From Pelargonium cotyledonis (taxonomy: Eukaryota; Streptophyta; Magnoliopsida; Geraniales; Geraniaceae): a stretch of DNA of 25,093 bases. The notes under the pieces were generated by a model. That model was given only the letters and a program-made list of their open reading frames with translations, was not told the DNA's origin and did no database searches. The stretch covers positions 1 through 25,093 of the forward strand of contig JAYMTA010000700.1 in assembly GCA_036897625.1 (NCBI GenBank), read 5' to 3'. Below, one piece after another: positions 1-11,000 of the stretch; positions within the stretch are counted from its first letter, which is position 1; the number at the start of each line of letters is the position of its first letter. Both the position numbers and the translations under genes were made by a program.

Positions 1-420
1 GATCATGCTGATTTTGTTTCATTTCCAAATGCATCGATTGAGCTCAGAGGAGTTGCATGATCTCTACAATCCCCTTTACCCCAAATTCACCTTGTCGACG
101 ACATCGGCACAAGCTCCGACGAGTATCACCACCTCCCCTGTTTCTTCTCTATGCGCCACTTCTCTTTGTTTTTCCAATGATTTGATCTAGAAGCTATAGT
201 CTCATCACCACCATCGTATAATCAAACAACCTAAATAATTTAAATAAGAAATCACTAATCTCTATAGATCAAGACTCCCACAAAACAAAAATTGAAAAAT
301 ATCACATCCCATAAAGTTAATTTAAAGAACAACAACTCAATTTGTTGAAGGACACAAAAAAATTAAGAAAGTGAGACAGAGAAGATGATGAGTAAGTACT
401 GTGTAGTAGCAATAGCATCA
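1..420. other. intergenic, AT-rich left edge
   Basis: No gene is called here. On the minus strand, 186-91 is an open stretch of 32 codons flanked by an acceptable acceptor (cttctag) and donor (AAG|gtgaat). It reads IKSLEKQREVAHREET and onward and could be an exon of a gene continuing off the left edge. I do not recognise the peptide. The opposite strand is also open across it, so it is left uncalled. Confidence 0.3.
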
Positions 421-588
421 TCACCGCAAATAAAAGACCTGACTGTACCTGTCTTTGAGCCACCTAAAGCTCCTCCTAAAAGAGCCTTTGACCTTTCCCT
501 CCATGTTGTACATCTTGTAGCTTGTGACTCTTCTACTCCTTTGAAACTCAGAATCACTCAAATTACAGGAACTCGCATATGTGCTCTT
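421..588 (-). pseudogene. DUF3511-domain C-terminal fragment
   Basis: Read on the minus strand, the frame from 588 down to a TGA at 423-421 is open for 55 codons. It contains SDSEFQRSRRVTSYKMYN followed by MEGKVKGSFRRSFRWLKDRY. From memory of the family, this is the diagnostic core of plant DUF3511 proteins: an SDPEFQRKKRVASYK-like start, then EGKVKGSFRKSFRWIKD. The function of the family is unknown to me. Family members usually have 40-60 residues before this domain and end in VVYGWW. Here an in-frame TAA (591-589) closes the frame 13 codons before the domain, and the tail reads VFYLR then stop, so the conserved GWW is lost at the last codon. There is no good start codon for a full protein; the first ATG leaves only 30 residues. 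I see no obvious splice acceptor supplying an N-terminus, although an upstream exon cannot be excluded. A decayed gene or captured fragment is the best reading. Confidence 0.6.
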
Positions 589-720
589 TTATTTCTTCGA
601 CTTGGGATGGTTTCTGCTGTTCTATCTCCGCGAATCTGCGTATGATACACAAAACTTTAAAACAAGCGCTCTTTCTTTCACCACCGTTGCTGCTACGACG
701 ACTACCACCACTACCAGAAT

Positions 721-806
721 CTGCGCTTTATTTTTATTTTTGGTTTCAGACAATCAAAACGACGTCGTTTTGGTTGACTGAAACCACAAATAAAAACGCA
801 GCGTTT
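721..806. repeat. near-perfect inverted repeat with GACGTC core
   Basis: The two arms of about 40 bp are complementary around the palindrome GACGTC (761-766). The left arm contains TTTTGGTTTCAGACAATC followed by AAAACGACG. The right arm, read on the other strand, contains TGGTTTCAGTCAACC followed by AAAACGACG. Only a few mismatches and a small indel near the outer ends break the pairing, and there is essentially no loop. It may be a foldback-type element or a cruciform-prone site. The core also matches an ACGT bZIP-binding box. I found no convincing target duplication. Confidence 0.7.
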
Positions 807-829
807 CAATGGTGGGTTGATGTGGAGGT

Positions 830-1480
830 GTTTTCTGATGTGGCGAATGTGACGTGGCAGAGGTCGCTTATGTGTCAGTCGCAACCTACAATAGCAAGTA
901 AGTTGGATTAAAAAATAAAAAAGAGCAAGTCCAAAGATTGAAAGAATGCAAAACCCTAAATAAGAGTCAGATTTCAAATGAAAACAATTCCATGGGGTCT
1001 CCAAATATTTAACCCTTTTGTTTTTTTATTTTTTTAAGTCTCAAGGGTCTGTTTGGCTTTGTGTTTTATTTAATTATAAGATTATTTTGGTCATTTTGAC
1101 ACCTCAGACAGAAAAATTGATAGAAATTGGATGGATAAAAATGTGACATGGTACATGGTAGCCAATAATAACGAACTAAAGTTGAAGTAATCAACGCGTA
1201 AAATGTGTCAAGTACATGATAGATATGTGTAATTTTTTCTAAAAAAAATGGAAAGAAAACAAACCCATTCAAAATAAAATATATAAGAACAGATGAGGAG
1301 AGTTGACGACTTTAATTACGAACAAACTCGAAAAGAGATCAATGTTAGAGGTAAAATGATTTAAAAATGTCAACCGCAAGTGTACGAACTCGCTCCGAAA
1401 CCTCACGGTATAATCCGAAAAAAATATACAATAACAAGAGTGAGAGTCTTATATTTTTTTTCTTGTGCGGCGCGGGTGGT
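830..1480. other. intergenic, upstream region of the ATRX-type gene
   Basis: No coding region is supported. It contains GTGACGTGGC at 849-858 (an ACGT-core, G/C-box-like motif) and otherwise AT-rich sequence with poly-T and poly-A runs. Composition shifts to GC-rich from about 1465, which fits the start of the ATRX transcription unit. I cannot place the transcription start precisely. Confidence 0.4.
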
Positions 1481-1698
1481 GAAAACATGACCTGACCCGA
1501 ACCAACACCAACAGTCGTAACCATTCACCACCTGCTCTTCGCGTGCTTTGCACCGAGAAGTAGAATCTGGAGGCCTGTGTCTGGACGAAGAAGATTGAAG
1601 ACCTAGAATCCGAAATCCAGACCTCAATCCCGCTTTCGTCGCCGAAAATCTCTGCAATCTGCCCCTCATTGCCTCATCGCCTCGGGAGGAATCCTGAA

Positions 1699-1737
1699 AT
1701 GCAACACGAATCCAGCAGGTCAGCTTCACGATTCTGA
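1699..1737 (+). CDS. uORF of 12 codons in the ATRX 5' leader
   Basis: An ATG at 1699 opens a 12-codon frame (MQHESSRSASRF) ending in TGA at 1735-1737. It lies wholly inside the predicted first leader exon, and its stop is one base before the proposed leader-intron donor (GAG|GTAGGG at 1738/1739). It could reduce translation of the main frame, as short upstream ORFs often do. Its reality depends on the transcription start being upstream of 1699, which I infer from composition only. Confidence 0.35.
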   Translation: MQHESSRSASRF

Positions 1738-1738
1738 G

Positions 1739-1899
1739 GTAGGGCTTTGGAAACGTTAATTGTTGTTTGTATTTGTGCGTGTATTTTTTGTTTGTGTTCT
1801 GAGTCCGCTTTTGTTGATTTGCTGATGCGCCTAGTGTATTTAGGCTATTTTCAGTTATTTTTCCGTTGTTCGTTTTGAACTCATACTATTTTTCGTCAG
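1739..1899 (+). other. probable 5'UTR intron of the ATRX gene
   Basis: The donor GAG|GTAGGG and acceptor TTTCGTCAG|TGC bound a T-rich 161-bp stretch ending 17 bases before the main ATG at 1917. The base composition (many T runs and TTTG repeats) matches the coding introns of the same gene. No ATG lies between the acceptor and the main start. Assignment is by splice-site match only; a cDNA would settle it. Confidence 0.55.
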
Positions 1900-1916
1900 T
1901 GCACTTTGAATCAAGA

Positions 1917-2078
1917 ATGGAGGAGAAGCACGGTGGAGTGGAAGATGTTGAGAGTAATTTGAGAGTGGAAATGGAGGAGAAGCACGGTGAAGTGGAAGAC
2001 GTTGAGGGTGATTTGAGAGTGGGAGTGGAGGAAAAGTTTGATGAAGTGGAGGATGTTGCAAGTGATTCGAGCAATTCC
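1917..2078 (+). repeat. three tandem 54-bp units coding an acidic 18-residue repeat
   Basis: The first 54 codons of the ATRX-type protein are three imperfect copies of an 18-residue unit: [36 protein letters not shown], and a third diverged copy starting [16 protein letters not shown]. The DNA repeats with the same 54-bp period and no frame loss. I do not recall such a repeat at the N-terminus of Arabidopsis ATRX, so it is probably lineage-specific. It adds acidic charge next to an already acidic, likely disordered segment ([17 protein letters not shown]). Confidence 0.85.
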
Positions 2079-5000
2079 TTTATCAATGAAGGTGATGATG
2101 ATGAAGATGAGCCATCAGCAGCTGAACAAGATGATGAGCCTCTTCCAGAGGCAAGTTCTTGAAGAGGGGAAATTGTTTTTCTCAAATTTGAAGCTTGTGA
2201 AAATTTAAATTATAACGTGTTTCAGTATCTGTTTTATTTTTGTATCTTTAGGAACCTTTGACTGAAAAAGAAATGGATGAGCTAGTTGATGATTTCTTAG
2301 AAGTTGAGGGCAAGGTAATTTGATTCTCAATTTTACTATAGCTTTTTGTTTGATAGATACTGTTGTTTTGTTGGGTTACCTTATGTTCATTTTAGGCTGC
2401 AGAGGCTCAAGAAGCACTTGAAGAGGAGTCTCTTGCCAAACTGGAGAGTGAAGTTAGAGAAGAGTTAGCTCAAACTCTCAAAGGAGATGAAGTTAGTTTC
2501 TTCCCTTGCTCTACTTGGGTTCTGTCATCTTTGCCCAATACTTATGCTTTTACTATTTTGATTATAATATTTTTTACCTGTCCATAGTTGGAATCTGCTG
2601 TTGCTGATGAAATGACTACTTATAGAGAAGAGTGGGAAGCTACACTTGATGAGCTTGAGACTGAGAGTGCCCACTTGTTGGTATGCTTATTTCATTAATT
2701 CTGAGTAAATATTTGGTCGTAATGTATTATATGGTATATTGTAATTATTGTCAAAAACAGAATAAAATATGTGATGGCCTGCAATTCAGCTGCCCCGTTC
2801 TATGCGTTATGTAATGCGTTGAAAATATAAACTTGGTTATCATGCCATTATTACCATTTATTTTTCTTTGTAATTAATTTTACAATAACAAGAAACTGGA
2901 TTACAGTGTGGGACTTCAGGATTCCACCTTGTATTTATTACATTACTCTGACATCAAAATCAATGAAAATGATAAATACACTAATAGGAGATAAACATGT
3001 GTGACCTGTGAGAGACTGAAATAGCAAGATATTCATATTCTTAATAAATGTTATAAGTTGGATACATTTAATTGACAAAGGTGTGATAGCAAGAATTATC
3101 AAATTAATGTTAGGTTCATATTTTGAGAGGACAAGTTCTTGAACCAGGTGAAATTTGTAAGTAAAATGGAAAAAGGAGGCAAGGGTATACCCTTAAATGA
3201 GTTTGGGCGTATGTTACAAATGTTGTAACTAACTTTTAGAAATCCTTATTCTCATATTTGTTACTTTTGTGTGCACACATACACAATTTGAAAAAAGAAT
3301 CTTTAGCCTTTTTACTTTTCTAGTAGACATAATGAATTTTGACAATCTGAAATAGCTACTTTTCAAATTATGAATGTTTTTGGTGTTTTAATTTTTAACG
3401 TGTGGCGAAAACGATTCACTACTACAGTATACTCTTAGATGTTCAGTTATCTACTGTTATTGATTCCATATATTTTTTGAATAGGAACAACTTGATGGTG
3501 CTGGTGTTGAGCTTCCCAGCCTGTATAAGTGGATTGAAAGTCAGGCTCCTAATGGTTGTTGCACTGAAGCTTGGAAACAAAGGGTGCACTGGGTAGGATC
3601 ACAGGTGACAGATTATGTTAATGAATCAGTAGCTGGTGCTGAGAAGCATCTTCAGAGTGAGCGACCTGTAAGAAGGTATGGCTCTGCACTTTTGGCATTT
3701 TGGACTTTGCAAGTTCTGAAGTTGATTTTGATGTCAATGTGTACTTAGACGACATGGTAAACTATTGGAGGAGGGAGCTAGTGGTTTTCTGCAGAAAAAA
3801 CTTTCAACTGATGAAAGCAAAGACAATTTAACAGACACTACAGAGGTTGACTGGTGCTCTTTCAACAAAATACTTTCTGGTCATGATTCTCAGGAAGGCG
3901 CAATGTTTGGTAGCAAACAATGGGCATCTGTTTACCTGGCCAGCACTCCACAGCAAGCTGCAGTGATGGGCCTTGCATTTCCTGGAGTAAATGAGGTAAC
4001 AGATGCGGTTTCAAATTTTAAGTTTATTTGTGATACAATTAATCAACGTCTTTCAGTCACAAGTAGATAATATTGTATAATGCCTGGACTGCAGCTTGTT
4101 TATTTTGTTATTTACAACATGGTACATTTTCCATTCACCATAAAGCTGGTAGATGGTGTCTTTGTTTGATTCAAACTTTGGTTACATAAAATATATTGTA
4201 GTCTTTAGACGGCATTTTGTGGTAGATGGTGTCTTTGTTTGATTCAAGCTTTGGTTACATAAAATATATTGTAGTCTTTAGATGGCATTTTGATGCTAGG
4301 AAACCTTTGAATCTAGGATTTTGGGTTTAGGCCAATGTTGTCAGCTAGGGCTCTAGAACTAGGGTTTGCAGAAAGTTGACTATGATACAATATGGGATTG
4401 AAAAACTAAACGTGGAAATTTAATTTTGAAGGTGGTTGTTCTGGTAATTTGAATTGTAAATAAAGCAGGGTTTTGAGAAATTTTAGTTAGGGAAGAGCCA
4501 AATTTTAAGAATTATAAACACACAAAAGAACACCCCTTAGAAACATTTTCGGTGAAGGCAGTGATGATTGAAGATACAAGTGATTTTCAGATGTAAGGCT
4601 GACATGAGATTTGGAATTTTGAAATACTCACAACTCCTTAGAGAATATATGAACCATAAGTTGTGGTAATTCCTTCACAAATATGATTTATGTTTTGATT
4701 CATCCTAAACCTATTTGGCTTTACTAGAAAAAATATAAATTAGACGTTGTCTTTAAGTAGGGGTTCTTTTGGTCTTAGTTTGTACTTTCATAGTTTTTTT
4801 TTTCCTGGTTAGAAACTTGATGCAGTGTATTTTCTTGTATACTTTTCTAACTTCGGTATTCTTTCATTGAAATATTGTGTCAGGTGGAGGAGATTGATGA
4901 CATTGATGATGCTCCTAGTGATCCATTTGTTGCAGATGCAATTGCAAATGAAAAAGACCCTGTTCTTTCCGAAGAACAACAGAGAAATTTTAGAAAGGTC

Positions 5001-8000
5001 TTTACCATTTCTCTGCAATCTCTCTCTCCCCCACCCCCTGATTTGGCTCTGATGAGTTACAACTGATGTTCTCTGACCAGTGTCTTTCATATTCATCAAT
5101 TTTCCTTACGTTCCTTTTCTGGTTGAAATGCGCATTTCTGAAATATTCTATGCCATGGATTACAAAAAGAATAACCACCGGAGTTACATGTACCAGTAGC
5201 TGAGAGGGTATATATATTGCATTAGGGTGATCTTAAATTATTTGTGGAGTGGTTGGGCAACTATTCTAATGACCTTCCTGTATACATACTTGAGGATTAT
5301 TAGTTTTTTTTTTAACATGCTTCACACTTTCACTTATATATCAGTCATAACTATGTGTTCAGGTTAGAGTCTGTCCTTACCTATGGGCATCTTGGATATC
5401 ACTTACTAGTGCATATTTACTTGTCCTTGCCTATGGGCATATTGGATATCACTTACTCGTGCATATTTACTTGTCTACATGATTTGTAATTAAAGATATG
5501 TAAATTAAGAGCCGTAGGCAGCATGGTTGGTATATGGGATTTGAATTTGTGCTTGGATCACATCTATGTGCATCAATCTCTAATTAAAGATATGTAAATT
5601 AAGATCTGTAGGCAGCATGGTTGGTATATGGGATTTGAATTTGTGCTTGTATCACATCTATGTGCATCAACAGGTCAAAGAGGAAGATGACGCAAATCTT
5701 GATAGAAAGCTTCAACTTCATTTGAAACAAAGGAGACACCGAAAGATTCGCAAACAGGTTACCATATGATTTACATTCTTTATGGTTTTTGTCATTTGCT
5801 GTTTGCCGTTCCATAGCTTTTCAATACTGTATCTGTTGGATATAGAAAATATAATTTATTCAGGATTTTCAGTATTCAGAGCATGGTCGTAATTATAGAA
5901 GACTATAAGTGAGAGTCTTGTTCGTGGCAGTGTTTTCACTTTTTGCCAATTGCATAATATATGTTAGGGTGAAGTTTATGAGGGCATATTGGAGGTTCAT
6001 TAATTAACTTAATGTAGGTTTTATCAATTATAAAAATGGCTGATGGGTGAGATATTAAAATGGGACTACAATGTGTAGTTTTTGTGTGGTTTACATGTAC
6101 CAGACTTGTACATCCGTTCATTTGTGTGTCTTCCTGGTTTTGATACGCTTTGTGTTCTATTGTTAAATCAGGCTGTTATGCGGGAAGAAGTTCCTTCGGT
6201 TCAAGATGAGTGTAACTTTTATAGTCCTGTTTCAAATGGACAAATTCATGAAGATGATGAAAGCATGCCTAATTGTGATGATAAAGCAGCATGTGAGAAG
6301 TTGAAAACTGATATAGCTGAATGTGCTGAAACGTCTAGTAATAACAACAATGCTTCTTCAGTGCTTTCTGTGTCTGCTCTGCCTCAATCCACTGAATCAA
6401 GAGGGTCCAAGCGTTCAAGTGACGACATGGATCTTACTGTTGATAATAAGAGGAGTAGGACAATCATCATCGATATTGATGATGATCATCCGGTGAATGA
6501 CAAAAAAGAAACTGTTTGTGATTCCGTTGCCGCTGATTCGCTCCCTTCACATGTTCCGGACGAGAAATTTAACTGCACTGCTTGTGCTAGTGTTGCTGTA
6601 GAAGTGCACTCACATCCACTTCTAAAAGTAATTATTTGCAGGGATTGCAAATGTTTGGTTGAACAAAAGATGAATGTTAAGGTATGGAATTTCTATAGCT
6701 TTTTGATGTTCTAATATTTTGGTTATAGAATACCAAAGACTGAAATATTATGTTATTAATGCAGTCACTAAGACAAATATTATTTTATTCAGTGCAGTGG
6801 TCATAGACTTATAGTGATGTCAATGCAGTCACCAAAATATTATTTTAGTGATAAAATTGTCAATGTTATTCATTGCATTCACTAAGACAAATATTATTTT
6901 ATTCAGTGCATTGGTCATAGACTTATAGTGATGTCAATGTAGTCACCAAAATATTATTTTAGTGATAAAATTGTCACGATAGACTAAGTAGAATTAGTAC
7001 TTATATATAGGAACCCTACCTTTACTAGATACATGCATCAATATGGGTTAATGTTTATGATAGCATAGATGTACACATGAAATTGCTTGATTTCTGGACC
7101 GTTGTTGAGTAAATATTAAAATTTTATATATCTTGCTGCTCATAGTATTTTGTGGATTTGTGATGGGGCATTTTATAATTTAGCTTAGTTTCCTATCCTG
7201 AAATTTGTATAATTGCAGGATTCTGACTGTTCAGAGTGCTTTTGTGGATGGTGTGGTCGAAGTAGTGACTTTGTTAGTTGCAAATCATGCGAAACATTAT
7301 TCTGTAACACTTGTATAAAGCGCAATCTTGGAGAAGATTGCTTGTCAGCTGCCCATACTTCTGGCTGGCTATGTTGTTGCTGCTCTCCAAGTCTTTTGCA
7401 ACAATTAACATCAGAATTAGAGCAAGCTATGGGTTCTGGAGGTGTGGCTATTTCAACCACTGATAGTGATTCCGATAGTTCAGATGCGGACATAAATACT
7501 GCCATCAGGTACATTGCTATTCCCTTTTGAAAATTTGATTCTCTGAACTGTTTACCGGATTGTATTTCATTATTGGTATGGTGTATGCTTTATTTTTGAC
7601 ATATATTAATTTTCTAAATGATTATGTCATCGTAATATTCTTGATGGAACTGTTAGCTGGACAGTAAGTTATATTATTATTTCAAATCATCATATAATAA
7701 GGAACTAATTGAAGGAGGGGGTTGACAACTTGACATCCAACCAACCCTCCGGGTCTTACAAAGAAAACGAGGGCCTAGCTAGCACATGAACCACCCGATC
7801 GCAGACCTCCTAACTGAAACAAAAGATGACAATATTTTTAGTATTTATCTTGATCATATTAAGGTGTGAGGATCCTCTCTTAGGCTGTTTTGCAGCAAGT
7901 AGAGAGCTAGATGTTTTCCTTCCAAGTCAGGTTTAATGGTGCAAGGATCTTCTCTTAAACTTTTCTCTAAACCAAAAGCTTAAAGTATAAGGTGGGGGGC

Positions 8001-11000
8001 TCAACTTGTATATTAAGTGGTCTCAAACTTCACATTTGTATCAATATGAGTTACTGCAACAAACTGAAGGTGGAGAACCTATCTAAATTTCTCAATCTTC
8101 ATTCTTTATTTGTGGGTCACTCGAATAAAGCCACTTCAGTGTGATTGTCTTAATTAGCTGAGCGTAGTGGTCTGTGCAGTTTTACTATGATAATACACTG
8201 ATTCAAATTTGTCTTTGTGAAATTTTAGTCTATTCCAAGATACGTTTACTACTTATTATTCTAATGCAGATTTGAAATTATTTATTTGTCAATCAGCTCC
8301 AAGAGAAAGCAGAAGAAAAGGATTAGGAGGATCTTAGATGATGCTGAATTGGGAGAAGAGACCAAAAGAAAAATTGCAATTGAAAAGGTACCTGTTATAT
8401 GGTTGGAGGGTTCTGTCCTAGTTTATCAATTACTATTTGATGCATATGTTTTGAATGGGTCAAATCGGACGGACTAAGAGATATTTTTTAGTCTTGTCCA
8501 CGTGTTAGAGAATTTTCTTAAGTGTTATGTTATAAGTCCAAGTCCACTTGGGCCTTGTTTACCACATAGTCTCAAACTTTTGACTTGCGCGAGAAAGGTC
8601 CAAGTCCATTTGAGCTTCGGTTACCACAGTCTGAAACTTTTGACCTGCACGAGACAACAGACAAAAAATGGAGTCCCCAAATGCAATGTTTTTTAAAAAC
8701 TGGACCGGACCGGCCGTTCGACCAGTTGAACCGGGACCGGCAGGTCTATTGGTTCGGTTCTTACCTTGCCCGGTGGTAGGGTCAAACCTGGTCAAGACCG
8801 GTGAAATTCGGTCAAAATCTGTTTGTGGTTTGGCTGGCTGGCTCGGTTTTCATATTTTTTTAGAACAAAATGGAGTGTGGGTTACTATAAATGTCTCACC
8901 CAACTTTATTTTTTACTTGTTATCATTTTCGGCACATGTCGATGCGTGATTGGTCAGTAGCAAGCTGGGGTCCGCTTCAGGGACCATTTGTGATATGAGT
9001 TATAGCTTCCCGGATGCGCTGCCTGCGGGCGCCGTCCGGGCGAGCCCGAGAGTTTCTTCATTTGTGTTATTTTATGTATCATCACTAATTATGAATCATA
9101 TTTCATTTTTCTGTTGTAGGAACGCCAAGAGCATCTGAAGTCTTTGCAAGCACAATTTTCTTCCAAATCCAAGTTGATGAGCTCTTCAAGCTTCAACTAC
9201 AATTTACCTGCTGTTTCTACTGCAGAAGTACTTGGTGATGCCTCAACTGGTTATATTGTGAATGTTGTGAGGGAGAAGGGTGAAGATCCTGTGCGAATTC
9301 CTTCAAGCATTTCTGCCAAACTTAAGGCCCATCAGGTTTTCTTTAATACTTAACACGCACAAACTCCTAGTGAGTTTTTTTTCTTACATTAGTATCTTTC
9401 CTTTTTTATTTTCATCTATTTTGACTCCAATGCTTGTCCATTAATCATGTTCAAATGGTCTTCTTAATTTCTGAGCTGCTCAATTAACTTGGGAATAACT
9501 GGACTTTAAGGACATTCCTGACAGTGAATTATATTTATATTTTTGTTAGGCTCGGGATATGCCAGCTATCGTAATTGGGCTATGTGTTTTAAGTGAGATT
9601 CATGACATTAATTTTCTGATAGAGATTTTTTGTGGAAATTGGTTATGAAGTGTATTATTTTTTCCTGGTAGCTTGTCCCCTCTCCTTTGTATGTACCAAC
9701 ATAAACCACCTAACCTGAAGGAAAAAATAAATTAAAAGATCTTAGAGAGAGGGTTAGCTGATGTTGTTTGGGAAAACGTACTTATAGTTAGTCTTTATGA
9801 ACTTGTGTTGCACTTCAGTCTTATCCGTCTTGCATTGCAGATTGCGGGGATACGGTTTATGTGGGAAAATGTTATCCAGTCAATCACAAGAGTGAAGTCT
9901 GGGGATAAAGGCCTTGGTTGCATTCTAGCTCATACCATGGGCCTTGGTAAAACATTTCAGGTATTATTCTATGTTTCTCTCTTGAATGCTTTATTCAATC
10001 TGCCCTTCTCCATTTCCAGCATTGCCCCCTCTTCCATTCTATCCCATGATTGCCTAGGTACTTTTGGTTTAGACGTCTATTTCTTTTATATTTCATTCTG
10101 CTTAATTTTTCTGTTATTGTTAATTTTCTCAGATTCGTTTGATTGGGGGTCGATATCACCACTGACCAAGCCCATGGTGTACCTCCATAGAAACTTGCAT
10201 TTTGAAACTATCCATATATATAGGGTTTGTGAATGAATGAACTATAATGTACTGGAATCAGGTCATGATTCTGAGCTTGCATTATGTCTTATGGTTGCTG
10301 AATGTTAGTATTGATTCGGGATTGCTAAGTGAATCATAGTATGTTACTTGGTCTTTTCAATTCATTGATGCATTTTTTGGGGTGCTATTTTCAATTTATT
10401 GATGCGTTTTTTGGGGTCTTTTCAATTCATTGATGCATTCTGTTGGGTGCTGTTTTCAATTCATTGATGCGTTATTTTGGTTGCTAAACGCTTTTACCTG
10501 TTTCATAGATTTCGTGCCATGACTAGTTTTGATTTGGGATTGCTAAGTGAATCATAGTATATTGCTTAGTCTTACCAATTCATTGATGCGTTCTTTTGGG
10601 TGCTAAATGCTTTAACCTGTTTGTACAGGTCATAGCTTTCTTGTATACTGCCATGAGAAGTATTGATTTGGGATTGCGAACTGCACTCATTGTCACGCCT
10701 GTTAATGTGTTGCATAACTGGCGACATGAGTTCTTGAAGTGGAGGCCTTCAGAATTAAAGCCTCTTCGAGTTTTTATGCTGGACGACGTATCCAGGTTTT
10801 GCCAAATTATTGTATTTTATATTACATTTTATTAATTGTTGGTGATGTTTTTTTTTTTTTTTTGTGTCATGGGCATTATTAATTTTATTTTTATTTTATA
10901 TTACATGACTTCATTTGTTGGTGAGTTTTTGTGTCATGGGCATCATTATTTTTTTCAGATTATTATTTGGTTTATTAATTTTTCTTTTTGCTGTGAAAAT

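Noticed and set aside
91-186. Possible minus-strand exon with splice-like borders
   Set aside because: The peptide is not recognised, the opposite strand is open too, and no partner exon is in the window. Noted under the left edge but not called as a gene.
711-1004. 97-codon minus-strand open frame
   Set aside because: It runs through the palindrome and AT-rich promoter DNA, has no recognisable domain and is not flanked by gene signals.
1866-1916. In-frame upstream extension of the first ATRX exon
   Set aside because: There is no ATG in the extension, and it falls across the probable leader-intron acceptor at 1899. The first ATG is at 1917.
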